Position numbers and translations under genes: made by a program. 53,794 nt of DNA from contig CAJQQZ010000044.1 of the NCBI GenBank assembly GCA_905480575.1, positions 1 to 53,794 on the forward strand. Reading direction: 5' to 3'. The notes below the pieces were generated by a model that worked only from the letters and a program-made list of their open reading frames with translations, searched no databases and was not told the DNA's origin. Below, one piece after another: positions 15,994 through 25,515 of the stretch. Origin of the DNA: an uncultured Alphaproteobacteria bacterium. GTDB lineage: Bacteria > Pseudomonadota > Alphaproteobacteria > UBA7985 > CAJQQZ01. The first letter of the stretch is position 1, and every line of letters begins with the position of its first letter.

Positions 15994-17220
15994 ATGAAAC
16001 TGTTAACCAGCCTACTCAGGAAGTTTATTCACAATGTTGAGCTTAAGCTTTTTGATTCTAAAGGCAATTTGCATACTTTTGGAACTGGCCAAAATGGCCC
16101 TTTGGTGACCATCAGACTACACAGTGCGGTGTTGGAAAGTAAGCTTGGCAGAAATCCAGAACTCTATGCCGCAGAAGCCTACATGGATGGCACACTGACG
16201 TTTGAAGACGGTAGCACCTGTTACGACTTCCTTTATTTGTTTTCAGTCAATCGTGGCGGGCTTGCGGCTCACTCTAGCCAAAAAATGTTGCGGGCGATCT
16301 GGCGCAAGATGCGACGCTTTCAACAATCTAACCCCTTGGGCAAAGCGGCCAAAAACGTTCAGCATCATTACAATCTTTCGACCGAGCTTTACCGCCTCTT
16401 TCTGGATGAGGATATGCATTACTCTTGTGCTTACTTCCTTGATCCAGAAAACGAGACCTTGGAGCAAGCGCAAGCAAACAAAATTCGCCATGCCGCGTCC
16501 AAACTAAAGCTCGAGCCTGGAATGACGGTCGCTGAAATTGGGGGTGGCTGGGGCGCATTTGCCATCTATCTGGCGAAGCTTGGTGCGCACGTGACATCCA
16601 TCAATGTCTCGGATGAACAGGTCAAGATCGCCATTCAAAAGGCTGAAGAAGCCGGGGTGGCTGACAAAATCGATTTCGTTATCCAGGATTACCGCGAATT
16701 CGAAGGCAAATTCGACCGCGTGGTTTCAGTTGGTATGATGGAGCATGTTGGTGTCGCTTACTTCGAGGAATACTTCAACAAAATATCCAGCCTTCTCAAA
16801 GATGACGGTATCGCTTTTATTCATGCCATCGGACGGATGACGCCGCCGGGCACAACGGGGCCTTTTATCCGCAAGTACATCTTCCCTGGCGGCTACGTTC
16901 CGGCCCTGTCAGAAACTTTTGCGGCCATAGAGCAAACAGGGCTTTGGGTCGCTGACATGGAAGTATTGCGCCTCCACTACTACTACACCATCAAGCACTG
17001 GCGGGAGCGGTTTGAGGCCAATCGAGCCGAAGTCGCGGCGCTCTATGATGAGCGCTTCTGTCGGATGTGGGAGTTCTATCTTTGTGCAGTGGAAATGGGT
17101 TTCCTCCATGGGTCTAACATGGTGTTCCAATTCCTGATGGCAAAGGAAAGGGATGCGGTTCCCATTCAACGAAACTATATGTTTGAGCGCGAACGTGAAC
17201 TCATCAAGAAGGGTCTTTGA
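15994..17220 (+). CDS. cfa: cyclopropane-fatty-acyl-phospholipid synthase-like methyltransferase
   Basis: A 408-residue SAM-dependent methyltransferase of the CFA/mycolic acid cyclopropanation family. The ATG at 15994 follows a strong GAGGAG. Family hallmarks: HHYNLSTELYRLFLDEDMHY followed by SCAYF for the lipid-binding/active site, AEIGGGWGAFAIYLAKLGA for the SAM loop, VSVGMMEHVG, and FIRKYIFPGG. The SAM loop reads GGGWG where most homologues have GCGWG. It adds methylene (or methyl) groups across phospholipid acyl double bonds at the inner membrane. It overlaps the next gene as TGATG. Other lipid methyltransferases of the family cannot be ruled out. Confidence 0.9.
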   Translation: MKLLTSLLRKFIHNVELKLFDSKGNLHTFGTGQNGPLVTIRLHSAVLESKLGRNPELYAAEAYMDGTLTFEDGSTCYDFLYLFSVNRGGLAAHSSQKMLRAIWRKMRRFQQSNPLGKAAKNVQHHYNLSTELYRLFLDEDMHYSCAYFLDPENETLEQAQANKIRHAASKLKLEPGMTVAEIGGGWGAFAIYLAKLGAHVTSINVSDEQVKIAIQKAEEAGVADKIDFVIQDYREFEGKFDRVVSVGMMEHVGVAYFEEYFNKISSLLKDDGIAFIHAIGRMTPPGTTGPFIRKYIFPGGYVPALSETFAAIEQTGLWVADMEVLRLHYYYTIKHWRERFEANRAEVAALYDERFCRMWEFYLCAVEMGFLHGSNMVFQFLMAKERDAVPIQRNYMFERERELIKKGL

Positions 17221-17816
17221 TGTCTGGACTATGGTTGATTGCATATGATCTCATTCCTGAAAAAGAGGCAGACTATCTAGATTGGTTTCATGGCATCCAC
17301 ATCCCTGAAAAGCTGGCCAGGCCTGGCTATACTTGGGCCGCGCATTATTGTGCCGAAGGGACCGGGGAAAATGGACGCAATCGTTACATAGCGTTGTTCG
17401 GGGGTGAAGACTCAAGTGTTTTCTATGACCCTTCGCCCCAGCAAATAAAACCTAACCAGCCACCGGAAACCAAAGCCATGATGGGCTGCCGTGCAAACCC
17501 CGACATGTATATTGCTTCGATGGAATGGGTGAGGGATCGAGACGGTAAAGTCTCAAATGGAGATCCAGTGATAACAGCCGATTGCCTGAGTCTTCAGGTT
17601 TTTGCGAGCGATCTATCTGACCAAGCTATACCATCGTGGCTGGTTCAAGAATTTTGGCCGTCGCTTCAAAGCCAAGAAGAATTTGGGATTATACATAAAT
17701 ATCTGACGTCGACAGGAAATCATCGCCACGTGACATTGATCGAGTCGACTTCTCCAATCGAAGCAAAAGACCAAGCTGTTGTCCGATTGGCAACGAGACG
17801 AATTTGGCCAGTTTAA
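17220..17816 (+). CDS. DUF4286/EthD-like dimeric alpha/beta barrel protein
   Basis: A 198-residue cytoplasmic protein starting at the ATG that overlaps the CFA stop (TGATG), so translation is coupled. The N-terminal half, with EKEADYLDWFHGIHIPEKLA and the following PGYTWAAHYCAE, has the pattern of ferredoxin-like dimeric alpha/beta barrel proteins (EthD, DUF4286). The second half, from about residue 115, appears to repeat that fold (SLQVFASDLS, EFWPSLQSQEEFG, HRHVTLIES). Function unknown; coupling to a lipid methyltransferase suggests a helper or hydrophobic-substrate handler, which is inference only. Confidence 0.7.
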   Translation: MSGLWLIAYDLIPEKEADYLDWFHGIHIPEKLARPGYTWAAHYCAEGTGENGRNRYIALFGGEDSSVFYDPSPQQIKPNQPPETKAMMGCRANPDMYIASMEWVRDRDGKVSNGDPVITADCLSLQVFASDLSDQAIPSWLVQEFWPSLQSQEEFGIIHKYLTSTGNHRHVTLIESTSPIEAKDQAVVRLATRRIWPV

Positions 17817-17822
17817 TTTCTG

Positions 17823-18608
17823 TTATTGCTTTTTGAACGTTAGAAACGTTGACTTGTCGATCATCAAACCCAGTGTGCCTGGCTTGCCCACAAGAAAAAC
17901 ACTGGCATAACCAAGGTCACCAGCGCCACATCGCACCTCGAGCGCTAGGGAGCGCGCACCGGATCGATTTGACCAACCGAAGAGACCGGGGTCTTTGATG
18001 CCAAAATTGTTTTTGAAAAAGAAATAGTTCTCAACGCCATAAGGTTGGATCGAAGGGGAGAGGCAGAGCTTATCGCCCAAAACAATGCGGTCAGAATCAA
18101 AGGTCAAGTTAGCAGTAACCTGTGATTTGGTGCCGTGTTGAGCCGTGAGGTGGTAACTGCCAAAGGGCAACAGCTTTGTTGCTTTTCTAAGGTTCGCTGA
18201 TTTACTGACCCTGCTACTTCCGAGCGTTTTAAGCCGACCTTCCAAGGTTAGCAAACGTGCCTCAAAATGCCGGGTTAAACAAAGCCGTTTAGGCCTCTTC
18301 TGTGGCCCCTTGAAGGGTTTGTTAAAGGCGGTATCACAATCGCTGTCTCTAAAAACTGTCCAAGCCTTTTGTTCCAGGTCTAAAGCTGGTTTCGCTTGAT
18401 CAATCAGTCTTTGTCTCAATCCTGAAAAAGACTTCGCCATTCGTACTGCCAGGGATTTGAGGTGAGGATCGTTGCAAATTAGTTTGTAGGCTTGGGTCGT
18501 TGGTTTCTTGCAATTGATCCGCTCTAATGAACCTTCTGCAAGGGCGGTAGTCGGCAAAATGAGCAGTGTCCAAAGCAACGTAAAAATAGATAGCCGCGTT
18601 TTTATCAT
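17823..18608 (-). CDS. secreted LprI-like (DUF1311) protein
   Basis: A 261-residue protein with a clear Sec signal peptide (LSIFTLLWTLLILPTTALA, cleavage about residue 24). Residues 32-110 show the LprI pattern: four spaced Cys (INCKKPTTQAYKLIC, DSDCD, RLCLTRHFEARL), which in characterised relatives inhibits lysozyme. The C-terminal 120 residues form a separate domain with beta-rich character and two further Cys, which is not recognised. It is expected in the periplasm. It is convergent with the preceding gene (six bases between stops). Confidence 0.75.
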   Translation of the reverse strand: MIKTRLSIFTLLWTLLILPTTALAEGSLERINCKKPTTQAYKLICNDPHLKSLAVRMAKSFSGLRQRLIDQAKPALDLEQKAWTVFRDSDCDTAFNKPFKGPQKRPKRLCLTRHFEARLLTLEGRLKTLGSSRVSKSANLRKATKLLPFGSYHLTAQHGTKSQVTANLTFDSDRIVLGDKLCLSPSIQPYGVENYFFFKNNFGIKDPGLFGWSNRSGARSLALEVRCGAGDLGYASVFLVGKPGTLGLMIDKSTFLTFKKQ

Positions 18609-18735
18609 GAAATTCCATCTGTCTTCTGAAGTCAGAGTGGTTTATTGGCCAAATAGGTCTATCTTATGGCCGAGACGTTGCAAAGTTAAGGATTGACCAA
18701 TTTTTCTTTCTAGGTGGCTGAAGATCAGCCCGGTT

Positions 18736-19608
18736 GTGCGAGCAGCCATTCTAATGACGACCTCAGGGGCAATCTTTGCAATCATGAATGTCTTAATACG
18801 GGATATCGGCCAAGGCACGCATCCTGCCCAGGCGGTTTTCTTTCGCAACTTTTTTGGCTGGCTGGTGATTTGCTCTTTTATCGTCGTTGATGGCAAGAAG
18901 CTGTTTCAAACTGACCGTTTGGGCAGACATTTTCTGAGATCCTTAACAGGCGTAGTAGCCATGTACCTTTGGTTCTATTCGGTGACGTACCTGCCTCAGG
19001 CAAAGGCAACCGCGCTGTCATTCACCATGCCGTTCTTTGCTTTGATTGGTGCCGCTATTTTCTTGAAAGAAAAAATCCGCCTGCGCCGTTGGTCGGCGAC
19101 CGCCGTCGGTTTTATTGGAGCATTGATCATTTTGCGCCCCGGCCAAGTCACATTGAGCGCATTGGATTTCTTACCAATTTTGGCAGCATTCTTCATCGCT
19201 GCTTCTTTGCTTTTTGTGAAAAATCTAAGCGGCACAGAACGGCCCAACACTATGCTGTTTATCATGGGAGCCTTTATGTCCGTTTATTCGCTGGGGCCGG
19301 CTTTGTATTTTTGGCAGCCGGTTTCAAACGAGCTGCTGATAAAGGCAGCAATCCTTGGCTTCATCGCCTTCCTGGCCCATCAGTGTATGGTGCGGGCTTT
19401 TCGCTTGGCAGAGGCATCGGTGATTACTCCAATCGACTATCTGCGATTGCCCTTTGCAGCGCTGGCCGCTTTTGTTTTCTTTGGCGAAGTCCCGGAAATT
19501 TGGGTTTGGTTAGGGGCAGCAATTATCGCTTGCTCCAGCTGTTACATTGCCTGGCGAGAAAGTAAGCTTGCGAAGCCAACCGTGCCAGACGAGGCTAGAG
19601 AAGTTTAG
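18736..19608 (+). CDS. EamA/DMT-family transporter
   Basis: A 290-residue protein with about ten predicted transmembrane helices arranged as two EamA repeats (first about residues 5-135, second about 145-280). It resembles the alphaproteobacterial branch annotated as S-adenosylmethionine uptake or general metabolite export, with FRNFFGWLVI and ITPIDYLRLPFAALAAFVFF as typical stretches. The start is uncertain: GTG 18736 is used, with ATG 18754 as alternative. Substrate unknown. The stop shares bases (TTAG) with the convergent phoX stop. Confidence 0.88.
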   Translation: MRAAILMTTSGAIFAIMNVLIRDIGQGTHPAQAVFFRNFFGWLVICSFIVVDGKKLFQTDRLGRHFLRSLTGVVAMYLWFYSVTYLPQAKATALSFTMPFFALIGAAIFLKEKIRLRRWSATAVGFIGALIILRPGQVTLSALDFLPILAAFFIAASLLFVKNLSGTERPNTMLFIMGAFMSVYSLGPALYFWQPVSNELLIKAAILGFIAFLAHQCMVRAFRLAEASVITPIDYLRLPFAALAAFVFFGEVPEIWVWLGAAIIACSSCYIAWRESKLAKPTVPDEAREV

Positions 19609-21488
19609 CCAACAAGGCCGCCGTCTTCTCTCGTAACCGCAATGATCCCTGACCTTGGCACGCCTGTACCATCCTGAGGAAAGGTGCTCGCGCTTTTTTC
19701 TCCAGGGTGCTGAATGCCCACAAAAAGTGTCCTTTGGTCGGGTGACCAACAAAGACCTGTAATCTCCGCCCCATTGGGGCCAACCATAAAACGACGTATT
19801 TCTCCGGTTTGTGGATCACCTACTAACATTTGATTGTTACCCATGCCTTCGAACCGACCTTCATTGGATGTCTTGCCATCGGTTTGGATCCACAGTCTGC
19901 CAGACCTATCGAAAGCCAAGCCATCAGGAGAATTGAACATATTGTCAGAGGTGATATTGTCTGAACCAGCATAAAGACCCTCTTGATTGGTTGGGTTACC
20001 AGCCATAGCAAAAAGGTCCCAATCAAAGCGATCTGAGCCGTGATCATTGTTGTGCGGAACCCAGCGTACGATCTGGCCATAGAGGTTTTTCCTCCTAGGG
20101 TTTGGACCACCAACGGGAGTATCGTCTCCTCCCCTATTTGGTTTACGCCCTCTGTTTTTGTTGTTGGTCAGGGCACAGTAGGCTTCTGTTTTGTTGGGGT
20201 TCACTGCCACCCATTCTGGTCGATCCATCGTGGTCGCTTTGACTTTGGAGGCTGCAAGGCGGGTATGAATGGAAATCTCAGCGCGCGTCATGCCAGTTGT
20301 TTCGGGCGTTAGGGCAAGCCATTCGCCAATTTGGTGTTTAATGAATCGTGCTGCGTAGAGTGTCCCTTTGTTCAAAAGATCACTGTGATCATCTCCTTGA
20401 ATGTAAGTTTTATCAGAAACATAGCGATAGAGAAATTCTCCGCGTTCATCGTCACCCATATAGACAATAATCCGCCCGCTTTTAGACAGAACTACTTCAG
20501 CGTTTTCATGTTTGAAGCGCCCGAGAGCGGTGCGTTTCTTAGGCGTTGAGTTTGGGTCTTTGGGGTCGATTTCGACAACATAGCCGGAGCGATTGGCTTC
20601 ATTTGGGTGTTTGGAAATATCGAAGCGTTCGTCAACTTTCGCCCAACCGTAACCCCAGTCAACGAACGAAATGCCGTAGCGAGTCAATTCAGGCGCGATT
20701 TCCACATCGGGGTCAGACGAAGAGTAGTAGCCATTGAAGTTTTCTTCGCAAGTGAGGTAAGTACCCCAGGGGGTCTCGCCTTGCCCGCAATTGTTCCAAG
20801 TGCCAAGGCTCTTAGTACCCGTTGGATCGTCGGCAGTTTTCAGCAGATCGTGTCCCGCCGCTGGGCCGGTTAAATCCATTTCACTGTCTGATGTGATACG
20901 ACGATTGAAGGGACTGTCTTTGACAACTTGCCAGCCGTTATCGTTTTGCTGAATTTCAAAAACACTAACACCGTGAGCCGCTTTGGCTTTAGCGATGTCA
21001 TCGGTTGTCTCTGCTCTGCCGCTTGCTCGATTGCCGTACAGCTGGTTCAGGTTGCTGTATTCATTGTTGGCAACCAGGATGGTTCGGCCTTCATGAGTGA
21101 AGATTGCCATGCCGTCGTTGTTGTCGCCAAAAGCGCGTGCCTGACTATCGGCCGTGCCTCGCGTCATTGGGTCGAATTCTGGACCATCAGACCACAGCGG
21201 ATCGCCCCAATGAACAAGGCTTTGCCACTGATAGCCCGGCGGCAAGGTAACGCTATCCAGGCTATTGGCTTCCACTGGATCAAACCCAAATGGATCTTCG
21301 GCTGCCTGGGCGATTGAGGAAAGGCCGCTAGTACTCGTCAAAAAAGCTCCGGCGCCTAGTGTGATCGTTCCTTTCAGGAAACCACGACGAGATAGGGCCT
21401 GCTCCAGAACTTCATCGAAATCACAATCTTCCGGGCGAACACTGTGGATTTCATCAAAGTCATCAAAGCTTGGTTGTTCTTCGTTCAT
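19605..21488 (-). CDS. phoX: PhoX-family (DUF839) secreted phosphatase
   Basis: A 627-residue protein with an internal twin-arginine signal (LSRRGFLKGTITLGAGAFL, about residues 32-50, then AQAAEDP) after an acidic N-terminal leader of 30 residues. The body is a PhoX beta-propeller: NNEYSNLNQLYGNR, TPWGTYLTCEENFNGYY, FKHENAEVVLSKSGRIIVYM, DGLAFDRSGRLWIQTDG. PhoX enzymes are Ca/Fe-dependent alkaline phosphatases releasing phosphate from many organophosphates in the periplasm under phosphate starvation. Only a doubtful half Pho box was found upstream. It is divergent from the hyu operon and convergent with the DMT transporter. Confidence 0.9.
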   Translation of the reverse strand: MNEEQPSFDDFDEIHSVRPEDCDFDEVLEQALSRRGFLKGTITLGAGAFLTSTSGLSSIAQAAEDPFGFDPVEANSLDSVTLPPGYQWQSLVHWGDPLWSDGPEFDPMTRGTADSQARAFGDNNDGMAIFTHEGRTILVANNEYSNLNQLYGNRASGRAETTDDIAKAKAAHGVSVFEIQQNDNGWQVVKDSPFNRRITSDSEMDLTGPAAGHDLLKTADDPTGTKSLGTWNNCGQGETPWGTYLTCEENFNGYYSSSDPDVEIAPELTRYGISFVDWGYGWAKVDERFDISKHPNEANRSGYVVEIDPKDPNSTPKKRTALGRFKHENAEVVLSKSGRIIVYMGDDERGEFLYRYVSDKTYIQGDDHSDLLNKGTLYAARFIKHQIGEWLALTPETTGMTRAEISIHTRLAASKVKATTMDRPEWVAVNPNKTEAYCALTNNKNRGRKPNRGGDDTPVGGPNPRRKNLYGQIVRWVPHNNDHGSDRFDWDLFAMAGNPTNQEGLYAGSDNITSDNMFNSPDGLAFDRSGRLWIQTDGKTSNEGRFEGMGNNQMLVGDPQTGEIRRFMVGPNGAEITGLCWSPDQRTLFVGIQHPGEKSASTFPQDGTGVPRSGIIAVTREDGGLVG

Positions 21489-21746
21489 ATTACAGCCTCA
21501 TGCTCATTGTGTCCCGAAGCATTAAACGAGAGAAACCAAAAGGAAGGCAAGAGCGAAAACTGGATTGACAGATTTCGCAAATCGACCAATAGTCGAATCA
21601 GGAAAACAAAAGGAACAGTCAACCATGACTGATCAAGTAAACGACAGGCGCATCGGCCGCCGTCATACGAAGTGCGATTTGGTAGCAAGCTAGAGCGACC
21701 CTTTGCGCTGCTTGTACTTCCCAATCACTTTTTTCGACTTTTCCTC
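21489..21746. promoter_or_regulatory. divergent intergenic region, phoX / hyu operon
   Basis: A 258-base spacer between the two start codons. It must carry both promoters. A GTCAATCC/CTGTCA half-site (21564-21571) is reminiscent of half a Pho box on the phoX strand, but the second half is absent. No regulator gene is adjacent. Confidence 0.35.
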
Positions 21747-23864
21747 ATGAATTCACAAAATGATTTGAACGCAGATTTGCGCCTAGCCGTTGATATTGGC
21801 GGCACCTTCACTGACGTTGTTTTGGTTGACGGCAACAACCGTTCACTAGCGACAACCAAGACTGCGACAACACCTGACAATCCCACTCGAGGGGCTTTGG
21901 TCGGCGTTCGACAAGTCATAGACCAAGCTGGTGTTTCGTTGAATCAAGTGGTTGGTTTTATCCATGGGACAACATTGGCAACGAACGCACTGATTGAACG
22001 TCGTGGTGCCGTTGTTTCTACGATCACCACGCATGGCTTTCGCGATATATTGGAAATCGCGTACGAGCGTCGATACAGCCAGTATGACATCAACATAGAG
22101 AAGCCCGATTTTATCGTGCCGCGCTCGCGTTCTTTCACTATCCCGGAACGTCTGTCGGTTAATGGAGATGTGCTGACACCGCTGAATGAAGGCGCAGTTG
22201 ATGCTTTGGTGGAACAGCTAGAGAGTGTTCGTACAGAGGCCGTCGCTATCTGTCTGCTTCATGCTTACGCTAATCCTGATCACGAGCAACGGCTGAAAAC
22301 GCTATTGCTGGAACGGCGGCCTGATCTCGTCATCTCCCTTTCGTCAGATGTCAGTCCAGAGGCGCGGGAGTTCGAGCGGCTCAGCACAACCATTGCCAAT
22401 GCCTACATCCAACCTCTGATGTCGCGCTATCTTGATGCATTTGCAAAAGACTTCGCCAAGGAAGGCTTGACCTGCCCAGTCCTGATGATGACCGCAGGCG
22501 GCGGTATGACCACGCTGGAAACAGCAGCACGGTTTCCGATCCGGTTGGTGGAATCAGGACCAGCCGGTGGTGCGATTTTGTCGGCTGATGTTTCGGCGCA
22601 GGCTGGTTATGACCGTGTGCTGTCTTTCGACATGGGTGGGACAACGGCCAAGCTCTGTTTGATTGACGATCACCAACCGCAAACCACCAGGCAGTTTGAG
22701 ATCTCACGGGCCGCGCGGTTCATCAAGGGCAGCGGTATGCCGGTTCGCATTCCGGTGGTTGACATGATTGAGATTGGCGCGGGCGGAGGCTCGATTGCTT
22801 CTGTTGATCGTCTGGGGCGTTTGACCGTGGGGCCAAGGTCTGCAGGGTCAGAGCCCGGACCAGCGGCTTTTGATAAGGGCGGCGTTGAAGCGACCGTTAC
22901 TGATTCAGACGTTGCCCTGGGTTACATCGACCCCAATGCCTTTGCGGAAGGCAGGCTGACCATCGATGTAGCAAAAGCCAATGGAGCTTTGGAAGCTTCC
23001 GTTGGCAGAGATTTGTCGCTCTCTGCACTCCGAGCCGCGGAAGGTGTTAGCCAGATCGTTGACGAAGCTATGGCTTCTGCCGGAAGGATGCATGCCGTTG
23101 AATCTGGCAAAGATCTCGGTGAACGTGTGATGATTGCGTTCGGCGGCAACGGCCCCCTCCATGCCACCAGGGTTGCAAGAAGAGCGGGTGTGAAGAAAAT
23201 TTTGATACCACTTGATCCAGGTGTTGGATCAGCAGTGGGGTTCCTTTCCGCGCCGGTTTCATTTGAGATTGTCCGCTCGCGCTACACACTGCTGGACCAG
23301 TTGGACCCTCATGCCCTTAACCAGTTGTTTGACGACATGATTTGCGAGGCCGAAGCCGTCGTGAGAGCAGGAGCACCCAATGAGGAACTGCGCTATGAAC
23401 GTACGGCCTTCATGCGATATCATGGTCAAGGCCACGAGATCGAAGCTCATTTGGAGGATCGCGCCTTTGAAGGAGACGATATCGACGCTTTGCGTTTGGC
23501 CTTTGAAGAGGAATACAAGCGTCAGTTTACTAGGGTGGTTCCTGGGATGACGATTGAGATCCTAAATTGGGCTGTTCGCGTATCGACGGTTGAGAAGGAG
23601 CGTAATGTTGGCTCTACTTCCATTGCTCCCACCCAGATTACAGCGAAGGGTCGTCGGTCGATCCAGTGTGATGTCACAGGTGGGAAAGTCGAGGCGGCAG
23701 TGTTTGAACGCAAAGAACTGTCTCCAGGTAATGCCTTTTCTGGCCCCGCCTTGGTGGTAGAGCCTCAGACAACCACTCTGGTTTCCGCTGACTTCACGGC
23801 TTTGGTGGACAATCAAGGTAACCTGTTACTCAAGCGCATGATTAACAAGGGAGACCTCGCATGA
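21747..23864 (+). CDS. hyuA: hydantoinase/oxoprolinase subunit A
   Basis: A 705-residue ATP-dependent amidohydrolase subunit. The ATG at 21747 is chosen because homology begins at LRLAVDIGGTFTDVVLVDG; the frame is open 25 codons further upstream. ASKHA-type nucleotide-binding motifs: DIGGTFTDVV, FIHGTTLATNALIERRGA, LSFDMGGTTAKLCLID and IAFGGNGPLHATRVARRAG. With HyuB it forms complexes that open hydantoins, 5-oxoproline or related lactams with ATP, or carboxylate ketones (acetone/acetophenone carboxylases). It leads a five-gene operon, all gaps 2 bases or overlapping. Confidence 0.92.
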   Translation: MNSQNDLNADLRLAVDIGGTFTDVVLVDGNNRSLATTKTATTPDNPTRGALVGVRQVIDQAGVSLNQVVGFIHGTTLATNALIERRGAVVSTITTHGFRDILEIAYERRYSQYDINIEKPDFIVPRSRSFTIPERLSVNGDVLTPLNEGAVDALVEQLESVRTEAVAICLLHAYANPDHEQRLKTLLLERRPDLVISLSSDVSPEAREFERLSTTIANAYIQPLMSRYLDAFAKDFAKEGLTCPVLMMTAGGGMTTLETAARFPIRLVESGPAGGAILSADVSAQAGYDRVLSFDMGGTTAKLCLIDDHQPQTTRQFEISRAARFIKGSGMPVRIPVVDMIEIGAGGGSIASVDRLGRLTVGPRSAGSEPGPAAFDKGGVEATVTDSDVALGYIDPNAFAEGRLTIDVAKANGALEASVGRDLSLSALRAAEGVSQIVDEAMASAGRMHAVESGKDLGERVMIAFGGNGPLHATRVARRAGVKKILIPLDPGVGSAVGFLSAPVSFEIVRSRYTLLDQLDPHALNQLFDDMICEAEAVVRAGAPNEELRYERTAFMRYHGQGHEIEAHLEDRAFEGDDIDALRLAFEEEYKRQFTRVVPGMTIEILNWAVRVSTVEKERNVGSTSIAPTQITAKGRRSIQCDVTGGKVEAAVFERKELSPGNAFSGPALVVEPQTTTLVSADFTALVDNQGNLLLKRMINKGDLA

Positions 23865-25513
23865 CGGAGAAGAACGCAACTGCCTACCAAGTGATGTGGA
23901 ACCGTTTGCTGGCGGTGGTCGAGGAACAAGGCCAAGCTCTTATCAGAGCCGCATTCTCGCCGATCGTGCGCGATTGTGGTGATATTTCTGCTGGTATATT
24001 CGATATCAAGGCGCGGATGCTGGCACAAGCAGTCACAGGCACACCTGGCCACATCAACACGATGGCTGAAGCGGTGAAGTATCTCCATGAATACTTCCCG
24101 ACCCAAGCGATGAAACCAGGTGACATCTACATGACCAACGATCCTTGGATCGCGTCAGGTCACTTGAATGACTTCCTCTTGATGATGCCGGTCTTTCGCA
24201 AGGGGCACGTGGTTGGGTTTACGTCTTGTACTTCGCACTTGGTTGATCTCGGCGGATTGGGCATGGGACCGGAAGGGGCGGATGTCTATGACGAAGGTCT
24301 GCTGGTGCCGCCGTGCAAATTGGTGGATGGAGGAGAGATCAATGCTTTCCTGCTGGAAATTGTCAAAGCGAACTCCAGAGAACCGATTGCCAATGAAGGC
24401 GATATCTACGCGTTGATTGCTTGCTGTGAAATCGGGGCAACACGCTTGGTAGAAATGATGGACGAGTTTGGCGTTGATGACTTGATGCCCTTGGCCGATC
24501 ACATCATCGATACGTCACGACGGGGCACGATTGAGGCCATCGCTGAGGTGCCACCCGGTGTCTACAAGAATGCGATGCTCATCGACGGTTACGAGAAGCA
24601 AATCGAGCTTTGCGGGACACTAACCGTTAAGGCCGATGAAATGATCCTCGATTTCGCTGGAACCGCTGGTTGTTCCGCCAAGGGCATCAACGTGCCTTTG
24701 AACTATGCGACTGCCTATTCTGTCTTTGCCATGCGTTGTATCATAGGGTCGGACATTCCCAACAATGCAGGCTCGTTGGAGTCTTTCAAAGTGACGGGTC
24801 CGCCGGGGTGCATCCTCAACGCTCAACACCCGTCACCGGTAGCGCAGCGTCACACGTTGGGACAGATGACACCCGACCTGGTCTACGGTTGCCTCCACCA
24901 AGCCATTCCGGACCGGATACCAGCAGAAGGGGCCTCCTCGATGTATGATTTGCCGATGCGTCATGCGCCAGAAGTCGCCCGCGATGGGGGACGGCAATTC
25001 GCTGTAGAGCTGACCCATAACGGAGGAACGGGTGCGCGACCCACGAAAGATGGTTTGTCGGTCACCGCTTTTCCTTCTGGTGTCTGGGGCTCTCAGGTCG
25101 AAATCACGGAAGCCGTCGCACCTGTTTTGGTAAGACGCAGAGAAGTGAGGCCCGGGTCTGGTGGTGCTGGCAAATGGCGCGGTGGCCTTGGTCAATCGAT
25201 CGAAGTAACCTCAGCCAATGATGCGCCTTTCCTTGTGTTTCTTTCAGTCGAGCGGATATCGTTTCCAGCAGAAGGCCGCGCCGGTGGCATGGCCGGTGCC
25301 CCTGGCCGTATGCGGCTGGATAACAAGCCCGATCTACCTTCAAAATGTGAATTACGCATTGAGCCTGGCGAAACACTCTATTTCGATACTCCCGGCGGTG
25401 GCGGTTATGGAGATCCAGAACAGCGAGAGCGAGACTTGGTGGCCAAAGATCTTGAAGAAGGGCTGATCACCGTAGAGACGGCTCGAGATATCTACGGATT
25501 AAAGGAGGAGTAG
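23861..25513 (+). CDS. hyuB: hydantoinase/oxoprolinase subunit B
   Basis: A 550-residue HyuB subunit overlapping hyuA as ATGA. Typical features: AFSPIVRDCGDISAGIF, GDIYMTNDPWIASGHLNDF, VPLNYATAYSVFAMRCIIG, the C-terminal GSGGAGKWRGGLGQSIEVTS and the family-ending FDTPGGGGYGDPEQR. Length and motifs are complete. Together with HyuA it should constitute the ATP-dependent ring-opening (or carboxylating) enzyme of the operon. Confidence 0.93.
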   Translation: MTEKNATAYQVMWNRLLAVVEEQGQALIRAAFSPIVRDCGDISAGIFDIKARMLAQAVTGTPGHINTMAEAVKYLHEYFPTQAMKPGDIYMTNDPWIASGHLNDFLLMMPVFRKGHVVGFTSCTSHLVDLGGLGMGPEGADVYDEGLLVPPCKLVDGGEINAFLLEIVKANSREPIANEGDIYALIACCEIGATRLVEMMDEFGVDDLMPLADHIIDTSRRGTIEAIAEVPPGVYKNAMLIDGYEKQIELCGTLTVKADEMILDFAGTAGCSAKGINVPLNYATAYSVFAMRCIIGSDIPNNAGSLESFKVTGPPGCILNAQHPSPVAQRHTLGQMTPDLVYGCLHQAIPDRIPAEGASSMYDLPMRHAPEVARDGGRQFAVELTHNGGTGARPTKDGLSVTAFPSGVWGSQVEITEAVAPVLVRRREVRPGSGGAGKWRGGLGQSIEVTSANDAPFLVFLSVERISFPAEGRAGGMAGAPGRMRLDNKPDLPSKCELRIEPGETLYFDTPGGGGYGDPEQRERDLVAKDLEEGLITVETARDIYGLKEE

Positions 25514-25515
25514 TT

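Noticed and set aside
21564-21571. Pho box upstream of phoX
   Set aside because: Only one half-site-like octamer is present and the required second direct repeat at 11-base spacing is missing.
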